From positions 1-64,000 of the forward strand of contig NZ_JAKSYO010000214.1 in assembly GCF_022829635.1 (NCBI RefSeq): DNA of 64,000 nucleotides. The letters run 5' to 3'. The position numbers and the translations under genes are program-made. Below are positions 34,119-42,123 of this stretch, in pieces (positions within the stretch are counted from its first letter, which is position 1; every line of letters begins with the position of its first letter). The DNA comes from Methylobacterium sp. E-066 (GTDB lineage Bacteria; Pseudomonadota; Alphaproteobacteria; Rhizobiales; Beijerinckiaceae). A model generated the notes under the pieces. That model was not told where the DNA came from, did no database searches, and worked only from the letters and a program-made list of their open reading frames with translations.

Positions 34119-35828
34119 ATGCGAGTCTATTCTGGAAGTATAATGCTCGACTTTATGTCAATCAAAGGCAAACTGATCATCTGCTTTTCGGTTATGCTTG
34201 CTCTGATCTGTAGCCTGGCCGCGCTGTCCTACTACCACATTGAAACGATCAATCGTGTTGCCACGGACATGCGCGCCAGCCGCCTGCCGGCGGCGCAGGC
34301 CCTCACCGGCATCCAGGTCGTGACCCTACGGATCCGCGTCAACGGCAGCCGTGCTCTGACGGCGAAGTCGGCCGAGCACAGAAAGGACGCCTTCGACTCG
34401 ATCCAGCGGCGGCTGGCCGAGTTGCGGACCTATCAGGCCAGCTATGCGAGCCTCCTGGAGACCGACGCGGCCCGCGAGCTCTACAAGACCTTCGAGCGGC
34501 AATGGGCGACGTATCTGGACCAGCAGGCCGATGGATTCGCGCGGGCCGAGCGGGGCGACCTCGTCGGCGCCCAGGAACAATACAACACCACGATGTCGGA
34601 CACGATCCGGACGACCATCGCAACCCTCGTCGCGATGTCGGATCAGCAGAGTGCGGCGGCGGCGGCCAGCGGGGCGGAGGCGCAGGACGCCTATGAGCGC
34701 GCCCACCGGCAGATGACGGGCTTCCTGGCGCTGGCCGCGATCCTGGCGATCGGCGCCGTCGTGATGCTTGTCCTGGAGATCAGCCGCCCGCTCGGACGCA
34801 TGACCGCGGCGATGCATCAGCTCGCCTCGGGCGATACCGGGACGGAGATCCCCGCCGTCGGGCGGCGCGACGAGGTCGGCGCGATGGCAGGGGCCGTCCA
34901 GGTCTTCAAGGAGAACATGATCCAGACCCGTCGGCTGGAGACGGAGACCGCGCAGGCGCGGCTGGAAGCGGAGGCGCAGCGCAAGGCCGGCATGCGCCAG
35001 ATGGCCGACAGCTTCGAGCAGACGGTCGGCGGCATCATCGGCCAGGTCTCGGCCTCGGCCACCGAGCTCCAATCCACCGCACAGACGATGAACGCCACCG
35101 CCGCCCAGACCGCCAGCCAGTCGACCACGGTCGCAGCCGCGGCCGAGGAGGCGGTGTCCAACGTCAACACCGTGGCCGCCGCCGCGGAAGAGCTGGGCTC
35201 GTCGGTTCAGGAAATCGGCCGGCAGGTCGACGGCTCAGCGCAGCTGGCCCGGCTGGCCGTGTCCGAAGCCGACCAGACCGGCGCGCTGGTACAGGAGCTG
35301 AGCACGGTCGTCGGACGGATCGGCGACGTGGTCGGACTGATCTCGGATATCGCCGGGCAGACCAACCTGCTCGCCCTGAACGCGACCATCGAGGCCGCCC
35401 GCGCGGGCGCGGCCGGCAAGGGCTTCGCCGTGGTCGCCTCCGAGGTGAAGGCGCTGGCCGAGCAGACCGCCAAGGCCACGCAGGAGATCTCCGGACAGAT
35501 CGCGCAGGTCCGGGGCTCGACCGGACAGGCGGTCACGGCGATCGGCGGCATCACGGCGCGGATCCAGGAGATCAGCGGCGTCGCCACCGCGATCGCGGCC
35601 TCCGTCGAGCAGCAGCAGGCGGCCACGCAGGAGATCGTGCGCAACGTCGGGCAGGCAGCGAGCGGCACAGCCGAAGTCACGATGAACATTGCCGGCGTGG
35701 CCGGCGCCGCCGACGAGACCGGAGCTGCGGCGTCCCAGGTTCTGTCCGCCGCCTCCGCGCTGTCGCGCCAGTCCGAGCATCTCTCGGCCGAGGTCCGGAA
35801 CTTCCTCGCCACCGTCCGCGCCGCCTGA
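34119..35828 (+). CDS. Methyl-accepting chemotaxis protein
   Basis: A 569-residue chemoreceptor. A first transmembrane helix at about 14-37 (LIICFSVMLALICSLAALSY) is followed by a four-helix-bundle ligand domain (about 40-195), a second helix at about 202-222, a HAMP domain with RPLGRMTAAMHQLASGDTGT and a C-terminal signalling domain. The hairpin tip reads DIAGQTNLLALNATIEAARA and then GFAVVASEVKALAEQTAKAT. No pentapeptide tether for CheR is seen. ATG 34119 has AGAGGG upstream; ATG 34143 or 34155 also fit. The region before the gene is markedly AT-rich. Confidence 0.92.
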   Translation: MRVYSGSIMLDFMSIKGKLIICFSVMLALICSLAALSYYHIETINRVATDMRASRLPAAQALTGIQVVTLRIRVNGSRALTAKSAEHRKDAFDSIQRRLAELRTYQASYASLLETDAARELYKTFERQWATYLDQQADGFARAERGDLVGAQEQYNTTMSDTIRTTIATLVAMSDQQSAAAAASGAEAQDAYERAHRQMTGFLALAAILAIGAVVMLVLEISRPLGRMTAAMHQLASGDTGTEIPAVGRRDEVGAMAGAVQVFKENMIQTRRLETETAQARLEAEAQRKAGMRQMADSFEQTVGGIIGQVSASATELQSTAQTMNATAAQTASQSTTVAAAAEEAVSNVNTVAAAAEELGSSVQEIGRQVDGSAQLARLAVSEADQTGALVQELSTVVGRIGDVVGLISDIAGQTNLLALNATIEAARAGAAGKGFAVVASEVKALAEQTAKATQEISGQIAQVRGSTGQAVTAIGGITARIQEISGVATAIAASVEQQQAATQEIVRNVGQAASGTAEVTMNIAGVAGAADETGAAASQVLSAASALSRQSEHLSAEVRNFLATVRAA

Positions 35829-35852
35829 TCTTTTTGGAAGCGATCGAACCGG

Positions 35853-35884
35853 CCCGACCGGCGGCGATCTTCGCCGGTCGGGCT
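35853..35884 (+). terminator. Hairpin after the chemoreceptor gene
   Basis: GCCCGACCGGCG (35853-35864) pairs with CGCCGGTCGGGC (35873-35884) around an 8-nt loop, 25 bp after the stop. No U-run follows, so it may end transcription weakly or protect the 3' end. Confidence 0.5.
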
Positions 35885-36003
35885 GCGCTGGCGCACTGCG
35901 ATCGCTTGAATCATGTTCCGTCGGCGATGCAGGTGGCCGCCCGATAAACAACGCCGCCATTCCGGGGCGCCGCAGGCGAGCCCGGGATGACGAAGAGGAC
36001 GCT

Positions 36004-36864
36004 TTAAACCCGGCCCTCCGCCCCGACCGTCACGCAAAAATCCGCCCGGTAGCTCTGACCCTCGACCGGGTTCGACACCCAGCGGCAGCGGCCGATCCGC
36101 AGGTCGTGGCCGGCGTGGAAATGGCCCGAGATCCACAGCTCCGGGCGCTCGGCATCGGGGAGGTCGTCGAGCGCGGTGCTGGCGTAGAAGGCCGGCACCC
36201 ACCAGGGCACGCCGGGCTGGCCGCGGTAGCGATCCGCCGCCAGGGGGCTCGCCGGATGATGGGTCACCACCACGGTCGGGCCGTCATGGGGTACGCGGAG
36301 CGCGTCGTGCAGCGCCGCGCGCTCGGCTGCATGCGCCGCCATGGCGTCCATGGGCTGCCACGCCCCACCATCGGCCTTGCGGATCGAGCCGAGATATTCG
36401 CGCGAGCCGGTGACCGGGTCGGTCATGCGCGCAGCCGCATAGGCGACCGGATCCTCCGGGCGCTCGGGCGCGTCGGCGGTGAGCCAGCGTCCGGCCAGCC
36501 GCCAGTCGCTCCACAGGGTCGTCCCGACGAAGCGCACGCCGTCGATGACACAAGCCTGCGCGCCCTGGAGCAGGTGGATGCGCGCGCCCAGCGCGTTCAC
36601 CCGGGCGACCTCGGCCTCCAGAGCCGCCAGCAGTTCCGGCGCCGTGCGCATGTCGCCCGTGGGGGCGTAGCGTTCGTGGTTGCCCGGCACCAGCACGATC
36701 GGCCTGCCCTGCGCCAGATGCACCAGGGCGGCCAGCCCCCGCTCGGGATGCCCCTCGTAGAGGTCCCCCGGGCAGGCGAGCAGGTCGAACGGCTCCTCGG
36801 GCAGCGCGATCAGGTCGAGCCGCCGCCGCTCCAGATGTAGGTCCGAGATCGGAAAGATGCGCAT
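36004..36864 (-). CDS. Calcineurin-like metallophosphoesterase
   Basis: A 286-residue phosphoesterase with the two-metal motifs in order: ISDLHLE (residues 6-12), CPGDLYEG (about 30-37), PGNHERYAP (about 58-66), VVTHHPASP (about 197-205) and WISGHFHAGHD (about 247-257). The substrate cannot be named. ATG 36864 opens MRIFPISDLH directly before the first motif; the upstream open frame overlaps the CDF-like gene and is not conserved. It follows that gene by 8 bp, so they form an operon. Confidence 0.85.
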   Translation of the reverse strand: MRIFPISDLHLERRRLDLIALPEEPFDLLACPGDLYEGHPERGLAALVHLAQGRPIVLVPGNHERYAPTGDMRTAPELLAALEAEVARVNALGARIHLLQGAQACVIDGVRFVGTTLWSDWRLAGRWLTADAPERPEDPVAYAAARMTDPVTGSREYLGSIRKADGGAWQPMDAMAAHAAERAALHDALRVPHDGPTVVVTHHPASPLAADRYRGQPGVPWWVPAFYASTALDDLPDAERPELWISGHFHAGHDLRIGRCRWVSNPVEGQSYRADFCVTVGAEGRV

Positions 36865-36872
36865 GGGGATGC

Positions 36873-37490
36873 CTATTTCGCGGCCCGGCGCTCGGCCGCG
36901 GCGGCCCGGAAGATGTCGGCGGCGGAATCGGCGTTGAGGATCGCGATGCCGGCCGCCGCGATCAGGTCCGGCCACGGGCTGGGATGGAGAGCGGTGACCA
37001 GCCCGGCGGCGATGATCGCCAGGTTGGCGTAGGCGTCGTTGCGGGCCGAGAGATAGGCCGCCCGGGTCAGGCTGCCCGAACCGGACCGGTGCCGGGCGAG
37101 CATCAGCGCGCAGGTGAGGTTCACCGCGAGCGCCCCGAGCCCGGTCAGCGTCAGCGGCAGGGCCGCCGGGGGCACGAAGTCGGCAAACTTGTCGTAGGCG
37201 GCGTAGGCCGTCGCCAGAGCCGGCACCAGCAGGATGAACGCCATGGCGGTGCCGAGCCGCGCCCGGTTGCGCGCGCTCCAGGACAGGCCGGCGACGATCA
37301 GCAGGTTGATCGCCGCGTCTTCCAGGAAATCGAGGCTGTCGGCGATCAGCGCCACCGAGCCGATGGCGAGCGCCACCGCGATCTCGATGCCGAAATAGCC
37401 GAGGTTGAGCGCCGCCACGCGGGCGACGACCGGGCGCAGGGCGGGCGGCTCGGGGCGGGCGGCGGTGTCAGCGGTCACGGGGCGCGTCAT
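36873..37490 (-). CDS. CDF-like cation transporter, membrane domain only
   Basis: A 205-residue membrane protein with six hydrophobic segments. LNLGYFGIEIAVALAIGSVA, ADSLDFLEDAAIN and LSARNDAYANLAIIAAGLVT follow the cation diffusion facilitator plan, where Asp residues bind the transported metal. The usual cytoplasmic C-terminal domain is absent, so it is shorter than the common 300 residues. The substrate is unknown. ATG 37490 is chosen (MTRPVTADT). It is the first gene of a two-gene unit with the phosphoesterase. Confidence 0.72.
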   Translation of the reverse strand: MTRPVTADTAARPEPPALRPVVARVAALNLGYFGIEIAVALAIGSVALIADSLDFLEDAAINLLIVAGLSWSARNRARLGTAMAFILLVPALATAYAAYDKFADFVPPAALPLTLTGLGALAVNLTCALMLARHRSGSGSLTRAAYLSARNDAYANLAIIAAGLVTALHPSPWPDLIAAAGIAILNADSAADIFRAAAAERRAAK

Positions 37491-37669
37491 CGCCGAGTGC
37501 GGCGCGCCTGTCGAGCGGATGTTGAGAAAACCCTGTCCGCGCCTCAAGAAAGTTCCAAGGTTCTTGCGCCTTCGTCCGGGTGGATTCGGCGGCGCGATCG
37601 TGCGACGCGGTCTTGTTGAGCCGGCTGCGCCAGAGATGCGACCGGCCGGAACCGGAGGTCTGCCGAGCC

Positions 37670-38143
37670 ATGCTGCCCGAATTGCGCGTGCTCTATTTCG
37701 AGGATCTCGAGGTCGGGTTGTCGGAAACCCTCTCGAAGACCATCGCCTCCTCCGACGTGGTCGGGTTCGCCGAGATCACCGGCGACCGCAACCCGATCCA
37801 CCTGTCCGAGCACTTCGCCGCGCGCACGCCGTTCGGCACCCGCATCGCCCACGGCCTGTACACAGCCGGGCTGATCTCGGCGGTGCTCGGCACCCGCCTG
37901 CCGGGGCCGGGGGCGGTCTACATCTCGCAGACCCTCAATTTCCGCGCGCCGGTGCGTATCGGCGATGTCGTCGACGTCACCGTGACAGTGGCGGAGCTGA
38001 TGCCGGAGCGTCGGCGCGCGCGTCTCGCCTGCCGCTGCTCGGTGGCCGGCGAGACCGTCCTCGACGGCGAGGCCCTGGTGAAGGTGCCGACCAAGGCCGA
38101 GGCCGACCCACTCGCGATCCGCACCGAGCGCCAGCAGGGCTGA
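37670..38143 (+). CDS. MaoC family dehydratase, (R)-specific enoyl-CoA hydratase-like
   Basis: A 157-residue hot-dog-fold protein. FAEITGDRNPIHLSEHFAA at about 36-54 contains the catalytic Asp and His of MaoC/PhaJ hydratases, followed by GTRIAHGLYTAGLIS and FRAPVRIGDVVDVTVTV. PhaJ-type enzymes hydrate enoyl-CoA to (R)-3-hydroxyacyl-CoA, linking fatty-acid oxidation to polyhydroxyalkanoate; this role is likely but not certain. ATG 37670 has GGAGGT at 37654-37659. The next gene starts one base after its stop. Confidence 0.82.
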   Translation: MLPELRVLYFEDLEVGLSETLSKTIASSDVVGFAEITGDRNPIHLSEHFAARTPFGTRIAHGLYTAGLISAVLGTRLPGPGAVYISQTLNFRAPVRIGDVVDVTVTVAELMPERRRARLACRCSVAGETVLDGEALVKVPTKAEADPLAIRTERQQG

Positions 38144-38144
38144 G

Positions 38145-38990
38145 GTGGACGAGGCCCGGGACACGATCGCCGCGGAGACGATCGCGGATCCGGACGACCC
38201 GCGCCTCGAACCCTACACCCGGATGCGCGAGCGCGACCTCGTCGGCCGCGCCGGGCGCTTCATCGTCGAGGGCGAAGTCACCCTCCGGCTGCTGCTCGGC
38301 CGCCGTGCTCGCTTCCGGCCCGAATCGATCCTGCTCGCCCCGGAGCGCTGGCCGGGCCTCGCACCGGACCTGTCCGCCTGCCCGGAGAAGCCGCCGGTCT
38401 ATCTCGCCGCGAAGGCGGTGATGAGCGCGGTGACCGGCTTCCCGATCCATCGCGGCGTCCTGGCCGTGGGCCTTCGCGGGCCGGAGCCCGAACCCGCCGC
38501 CCTCGTGCCGCCGGCTCCCGCACCGGCGCTGGTGCTCGGCCTTGCGGGCCTGACCAACCACGACAATGTCGGCGCCGCCTTCCGCAACGCCGCAGCCTTC
38601 GGGGCCGACGCCGTGCTCCTCGACGCCGCGAGTTGCGATCCGCTCTACCGCAAGAGCATCCGGGTCTCGGCAGGCGCCGCGCTGATCCAGCCCTTCGCCC
38701 GGCTCAGCCCCGGGCAGGACTGGCTGGCCCTGGCCCGCGCGCTCGAACTCGAGGCCCTGGCGCTCAGCCCCGGAGCGTCCGAATCCCTCGGTGACCGCCC
38801 CGTGCCGGCGCGGGTGCTTCTGATCCTCGGGACCGAGGGGCCGGGCCTCGACGCGACGACGCTCAGTCGCGCCCGCCCGGTGCGGATTCCAATGGCCCCG
38901 GGCTTCGATTCGCTCAACGTGGCGACTGCGGCGGGGATCGCTCTCCAGACGATCGCCCGCAGCCAAGGCCGGCTCGTTTCGGCCGTTTGA
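38145..38990 (+). CDS. TrmH/SpoU-family RNA 2'-O-methyltransferase
   Basis: A 281-residue enzyme. The N-terminal substrate-binding domain has RAGRFIVEGEVTLRLLL near 36-52. The SPOUT domain includes LAGLTNHDNVGAAFRNAAAF (motif 1, with the catalytic Asn-Arg region), LILGTEGPGLDATTLSRA (motif 2) and IPMAPGFDSLNVATAAGIAL (motif 3, deep trefoil knot). The exact rRNA or tRNA target is unknown. The start is GTG at 38145, one base after the MaoC stop, so the two genes are co-translated. Confidence 0.85.
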   Translation: MDEARDTIAAETIADPDDPRLEPYTRMRERDLVGRAGRFIVEGEVTLRLLLGRRARFRPESILLAPERWPGLAPDLSACPEKPPVYLAAKAVMSAVTGFPIHRGVLAVGLRGPEPEPAALVPPAPAPALVLGLAGLTNHDNVGAAFRNAAAFGADAVLLDAASCDPLYRKSIRVSAGAALIQPFARLSPGQDWLALARALELEALALSPGASESLGDRPVPARVLLILGTEGPGLDATTLSRARPVRIPMAPGFDSLNVATAAGIALQTIARSQGRLVSAV

Positions 38991-39105
38991 ACCCATCTCT
39001 TTGCGTCGGGCGCCGAACGCGCGACAAAGGGCTGCAATTGCCGAGCGCCGATGTGAGGCTAGCTTGGCCGATAGGGTTTGGGGGTTGCGAGGGGAGTCGG
39101 CGGCG

Positions 39106-40695
39106 TTGCTTCAGTCTGGGGATGGTTTGCGGGCGCTGACCGGACGCCGGGTGGCCGTGGTCGGCGCCGGTCCGGGCGGCTTGGCCTCGGCCCTGTTGCT
39201 GGCCCGCGCCGGGATCCACGTGACCCTGTTCGAGAAGGACGCCCAGGTCGGCGGCCGCACGAAGACGGTGACGGCGCCCGGCGGCTACAAGTTCGATATC
39301 GGCCCGACCTTCTTCCTCTATCCCCAGATCCTCGCCGACATCTTCACAAGCTGCGGCGAGCGGCTCGAAGACCACGTCAAGCTGGAGCGGCTCGATCCGC
39401 AATACAACCTGGTGTTCGAGGGCTCGGACGGCATCTCCGGCACGATCCGCGCGACCGGCGACATCGCCCGCATGGAGACGGAGATCGCCCGGATGGCCCC
39501 GGACGACGCCAAGAACGTCCAGGCGTTCTTCACCGAGAACCGGACGAAGCTCGACTACTTCAAGCCGATCCTGCAGCAGGCCTTCCACACGCTGCGCAGC
39601 ATGGCGAGCCCGGCGATGCTGGCCGCCCTGCCCCACCTGCATCCCGGCCGCAGCGTCGACCGCGACCTGAAGCGCTATTTCGCGGATCCGCGGGTGCGCC
39701 TCGCCTTCTCGTTCCAGACCAAATACCTCGGCATGTCGCCGTTCCGCTGCCCGAGCCTGTTCACGATCCTGTCGTTCCTGGAATACGAGCACGGGGTCTA
39801 CCACCCGGTCGGCGGCTGCGGCGCGGTGTCGGAGGCGATGGCCGGCCTGGCCGGGCGCATGGGCGTCGATCTTCGGCTCAACGCCAACGTCGAGCGGGTT
39901 GTGTTCGACGGCAAGCGCGCCAGCGGCGTCGTGGTGGACGGCGAGACCTTCAACGCCGACGCGGTGCTGATCAACGGCGACTTCGCCAAAGTGATGCGCG
40001 CCCTGGTGCCGGAGCGGCACCGCCCGCGCTGGCGCGACGCCAAGATCAAGAAGGCCCGGCTCTCCTGCTCGACCTTCATGCTGTATCTCGGGATCGAGGG
40101 AAACGTGCCCGAGAGCCTCGGGCACCACACGATTCTGCTGGCCGACGGCTATGAGAAGAACATTCGCGAGATCACCGAGGGGACGCTGCCGATGCAGCCC
40201 TCCCTCTACGTCCAGCATGCCGGCTACACCGATGGCGGCATGGCGCCCCCCGGACACACCGCCCTCTACGTCCTGGTGCCGGTGCCGAACCTGAAGGCCG
40301 GGATCGACTGGCCGGCGACCCGGGCGAGCTACCGCGCCCTGATCCTGGAGCGCCTGAAGCATCTCGGGTTGGAGGATATCGAATCCCGGATCCGGTACGA
40401 GCGGATCATCGATCCGACACAGTGGGAGGAGGATTTCGCGGTCCACGAGGGTGCCACCTTCAACCTCGCCCACGACCTGATGCAGATGCTGTATTTCCGG
40501 CCGCACAACCGCTTCGGGCCTGGGCTCTACATCGTCGGCGGCGGCACCCATCCGGGCTCCGGCCTGCCGGTGATCTACGAGGGCGCCCGCATCACCGCGC
40601 GGCTGCTGATCGAGGAGCTGGCCGGCGCCCGCGCCGCAGCCCAGGCGGGCATCCCGGACACGGCACCGCTGGCGACCTCCGGCGAGGCTTCGTGA
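39106..40695 (+). CDS. CrtI/CrtN-family carotenoid desaturase-like FAD oxidoreductase (first copy)
   Basis: About 529 residues. RRVAVVGAGPGGLASALLLA is the N-terminal FAD-binding fold, followed by GGRTKTVTAPGGYKFDIGPT. The C-terminal GLYIVGGGTHPGSGLPVIYE is the bacterial phytoene/dehydrosqualene desaturase signature. In methylobacteria such enzymes desaturate or oxidise C30 carotenoid backbones; which step this copy performs is not decidable from sequence. The frame is open from 39001 without ATG; TTG 39106 is chosen because AGGGGAG (39090-39096) precedes it by 9 nt, and TTG 39064, 39085 or 39127 remain possible. The stop overlaps the next GTG start by 4 bp. Confidence 0.82.
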   Translation: MLQSGDGLRALTGRRVAVVGAGPGGLASALLLARAGIHVTLFEKDAQVGGRTKTVTAPGGYKFDIGPTFFLYPQILADIFTSCGERLEDHVKLERLDPQYNLVFEGSDGISGTIRATGDIARMETEIARMAPDDAKNVQAFFTENRTKLDYFKPILQQAFHTLRSMASPAMLAALPHLHPGRSVDRDLKRYFADPRVRLAFSFQTKYLGMSPFRCPSLFTILSFLEYEHGVYHPVGGCGAVSEAMAGLAGRMGVDLRLNANVERVVFDGKRASGVVVDGETFNADAVLINGDFAKVMRALVPERHRPRWRDAKIKKARLSCSTFMLYLGIEGNVPESLGHHTILLADGYEKNIREITEGTLPMQPSLYVQHAGYTDGGMAPPGHTALYVLVPVPNLKAGIDWPATRASYRALILERLKHLGLEDIESRIRYERIIDPTQWEEDFAVHEGATFNLAHDLMQMLYFRPHNRFGPGLYIVGGGTHPGSGLPVIYEGARITARLLIEELAGARAAAQAGIPDTAPLATSGEAS

Positions 40696-41138
40696 TCGGC
40701 GCGCCGGGTCGGGCGACGCTCACCGCCGGTTTCTGCGCCGTCGCGGCGCTCGCGGGCGCGCCGGCCGTGGCCGCAACGCTACAGGTCGAGATCGACGGGA
40801 TCGAGCCCAGCGGCGGCCCGGTCCGGGTGGCCCTGTGCCAGGGCGGTCTCGCCGAAGCGTTCTGCACGCAGGGCGACGAGGCGCCGGCCTCCGGGGGGCG
40901 GGCCCGGTTCACCTTCCGGGATGTGGCCCCCGGCACCTACGCGGTGGCGGCCTTCCAGGACGAGAACGGCAACGGCCGCCTCGACCGCACCGGGCTCGGC
41001 CTGCCGCTCGAACCCTACGGCTTCTCCGGCGCCGTCGCGCGCCGGGCGCGGCCGGACTTCTCCGATGCGGCCTTCGCATTGCAGGAGCCCGGCGCCTCGG
41101 TGCGGGTGCGCCTCGCCCGCGCTTTGCCGAAGCGGTGA
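40692..41138 (+). CDS. DUF2141 exported protein
   Basis: A 148-residue secreted protein. A signal peptide (AGFCAVAALAGAPAVAATLQ) is followed by an Ig-like DUF2141 domain: QVEIDGIEPSGGPVRVALC, FTFRDVAPGTYAVAAFQDE, then NGNGRLDRTGLGLPLEPYGF, which contains a Ca2+-loop-like DENGNGRLD. The function of DUF2141 is unknown; it often appears beside carotenoid genes. GTG 40692 overlaps the preceding stop. Five bases separate it from the ABC ATPase. Confidence 0.75.
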   Translation: MIGAPGRATLTAGFCAVAALAGAPAVAATLQVEIDGIEPSGGPVRVALCQGGLAEAFCTQGDEAPASGGRARFTFRDVAPGTYAVAAFQDENGNGRLDRTGLGLPLEPYGFSGAVARRARPDFSDAAFALQEPGASVRVRLARALPKR

Positions 41139-41142
41139 CCGA

Positions 41143-42123
41143 GTGAGCGATCCCCTCGTACGGATCGCCGACGTCGGTCTCGATCTGCGGGGACGGCGGG
41201 TGCTGGAGCACGTCGATCTCGCGCTCGACGCCGCCGAGACCCTGGCGCTGCTCGGGCCGAACGGGGCCGGCAAGTCCTCGCTGATGCGCCTCGTCGCGGG
41301 CCGCCTCGCGCCCAGCACCGGGACGGTGCGGGTGGCCGGCGCCGACCCGTTCCGGGAGGGCCGCGCCCGCCGGAGCATCGGCTGGGTGCCCCAAGAAATC
41401 GCCCTCTATCCGCGCCTTACCGTGGCGGAGAATCTCGGGATCTTCGGCCAGCTCGCGGGCGTGCCCCGGCGGGACCGGCGCGCCGCCGTCGCGGCCGCCC
41501 TGGAGATGGCCGACATCGCCGACGTGGCGCATCGCCCGGTCGGAATCCTGTCCGGCGGCTACCGGCGTCGGGTCAACATCGCGGCGAGCCTGATGAACCG
41601 GCCGAGTCTGGTCCTGCTCGACGAGCCGACCAGCGGCGTCGACCTCGCCGCAAGGGCGGCCATCCACGCGGTGCTGGACCGGCTGAAGGCCGCAGGCACC
41701 GCGATCCTGATCGCCACCCACGATTTCGCCGAGGCCGAGCGCCTCGCCTCCCGGGTCGCATTCCTGGCGCAGGGGCGGATCCTGCGCGAAGGGCGTCTGG
41801 CCGACCTGCTGGCGCAGCTGCGGGTCGGTGCGCCCGAACGAGAGCTGAGCCTCGCCCTGCCGGCGGACGCGGCCGCGGAGACCGTGCTGCGCCGCAGCGG
41901 CTTCGTGCCGGCTGAGCCCGACGGCCTGGTCTGGCGCTCGGTCGAGCGCTCCGGCCTCGATGGGGCGGCCCTGCTGGGTTCGCTGCGGGCGCAGGGCGTG
42001 CCGGTGGCCGAGGTGCGGGTCCGCGCCCCGCGGCTGGAGGCGCTGTATCTCGACGCGATCCGGCCCCGGGAAGTCGCGGAGCGCGCGGCCTCCGAGCCGC
42101 GCCGGGCGGGAGCGGCCGGATGA
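41143..42123 (+). CDS. ABC transporter ATP-binding protein
   Basis: A 326-residue ATPase. Walker A GPNGAGKSS lies near 39-47, the Q-loop at VPQEIALYPRLTV near 83, the signature SGGYRRRVNIAASLMNRPS near 138, Walker B LVLLDEPTSGVDL near 157, and the switch His in IATHDFAEAE near 189. The C-terminal 100 residues are the regulatory extension seen in DrrA/CcmA-type exporters. It pairs with the downstream ABC-2 permease (4-bp ATGA overlap). The cargo is unknown; position inside the carotenoid cluster suggests a lipid or pigment-related substrate. Confidence 0.88.
   Translation: MSDPLVRIADVGLDLRGRRVLEHVDLALDAAETLALLGPNGAGKSSLMRLVAGRLAPSTGTVRVAGADPFREGRARRSIGWVPQEIALYPRLTVAENLGIFGQLAGVPRRDRRAAVAAALEMADIADVAHRPVGILSGGYRRRVNIAASLMNRPSLVLLDEPTSGVDLAARAAIHAVLDRLKAAGTAILIATHDFAEAERLASRVAFLAQGRILREGRLADLLAQLRVGAPERELSLALPADAAAETVLRRSGFVPAEPDGLVWRSVERSGLDGAALLGSLRAQGVPVAEVRVRAPRLEALYLDAIRPREVAERAASEPRRAGAAG

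Noticed and set aside
37536..37562. Minus-strand GGAAC as an EcfG promoter for the CDF-like gene
   Set aside because: No CGTT at a 16- or 17-bp spacing; only a GTTTT at about 19-20 bp.
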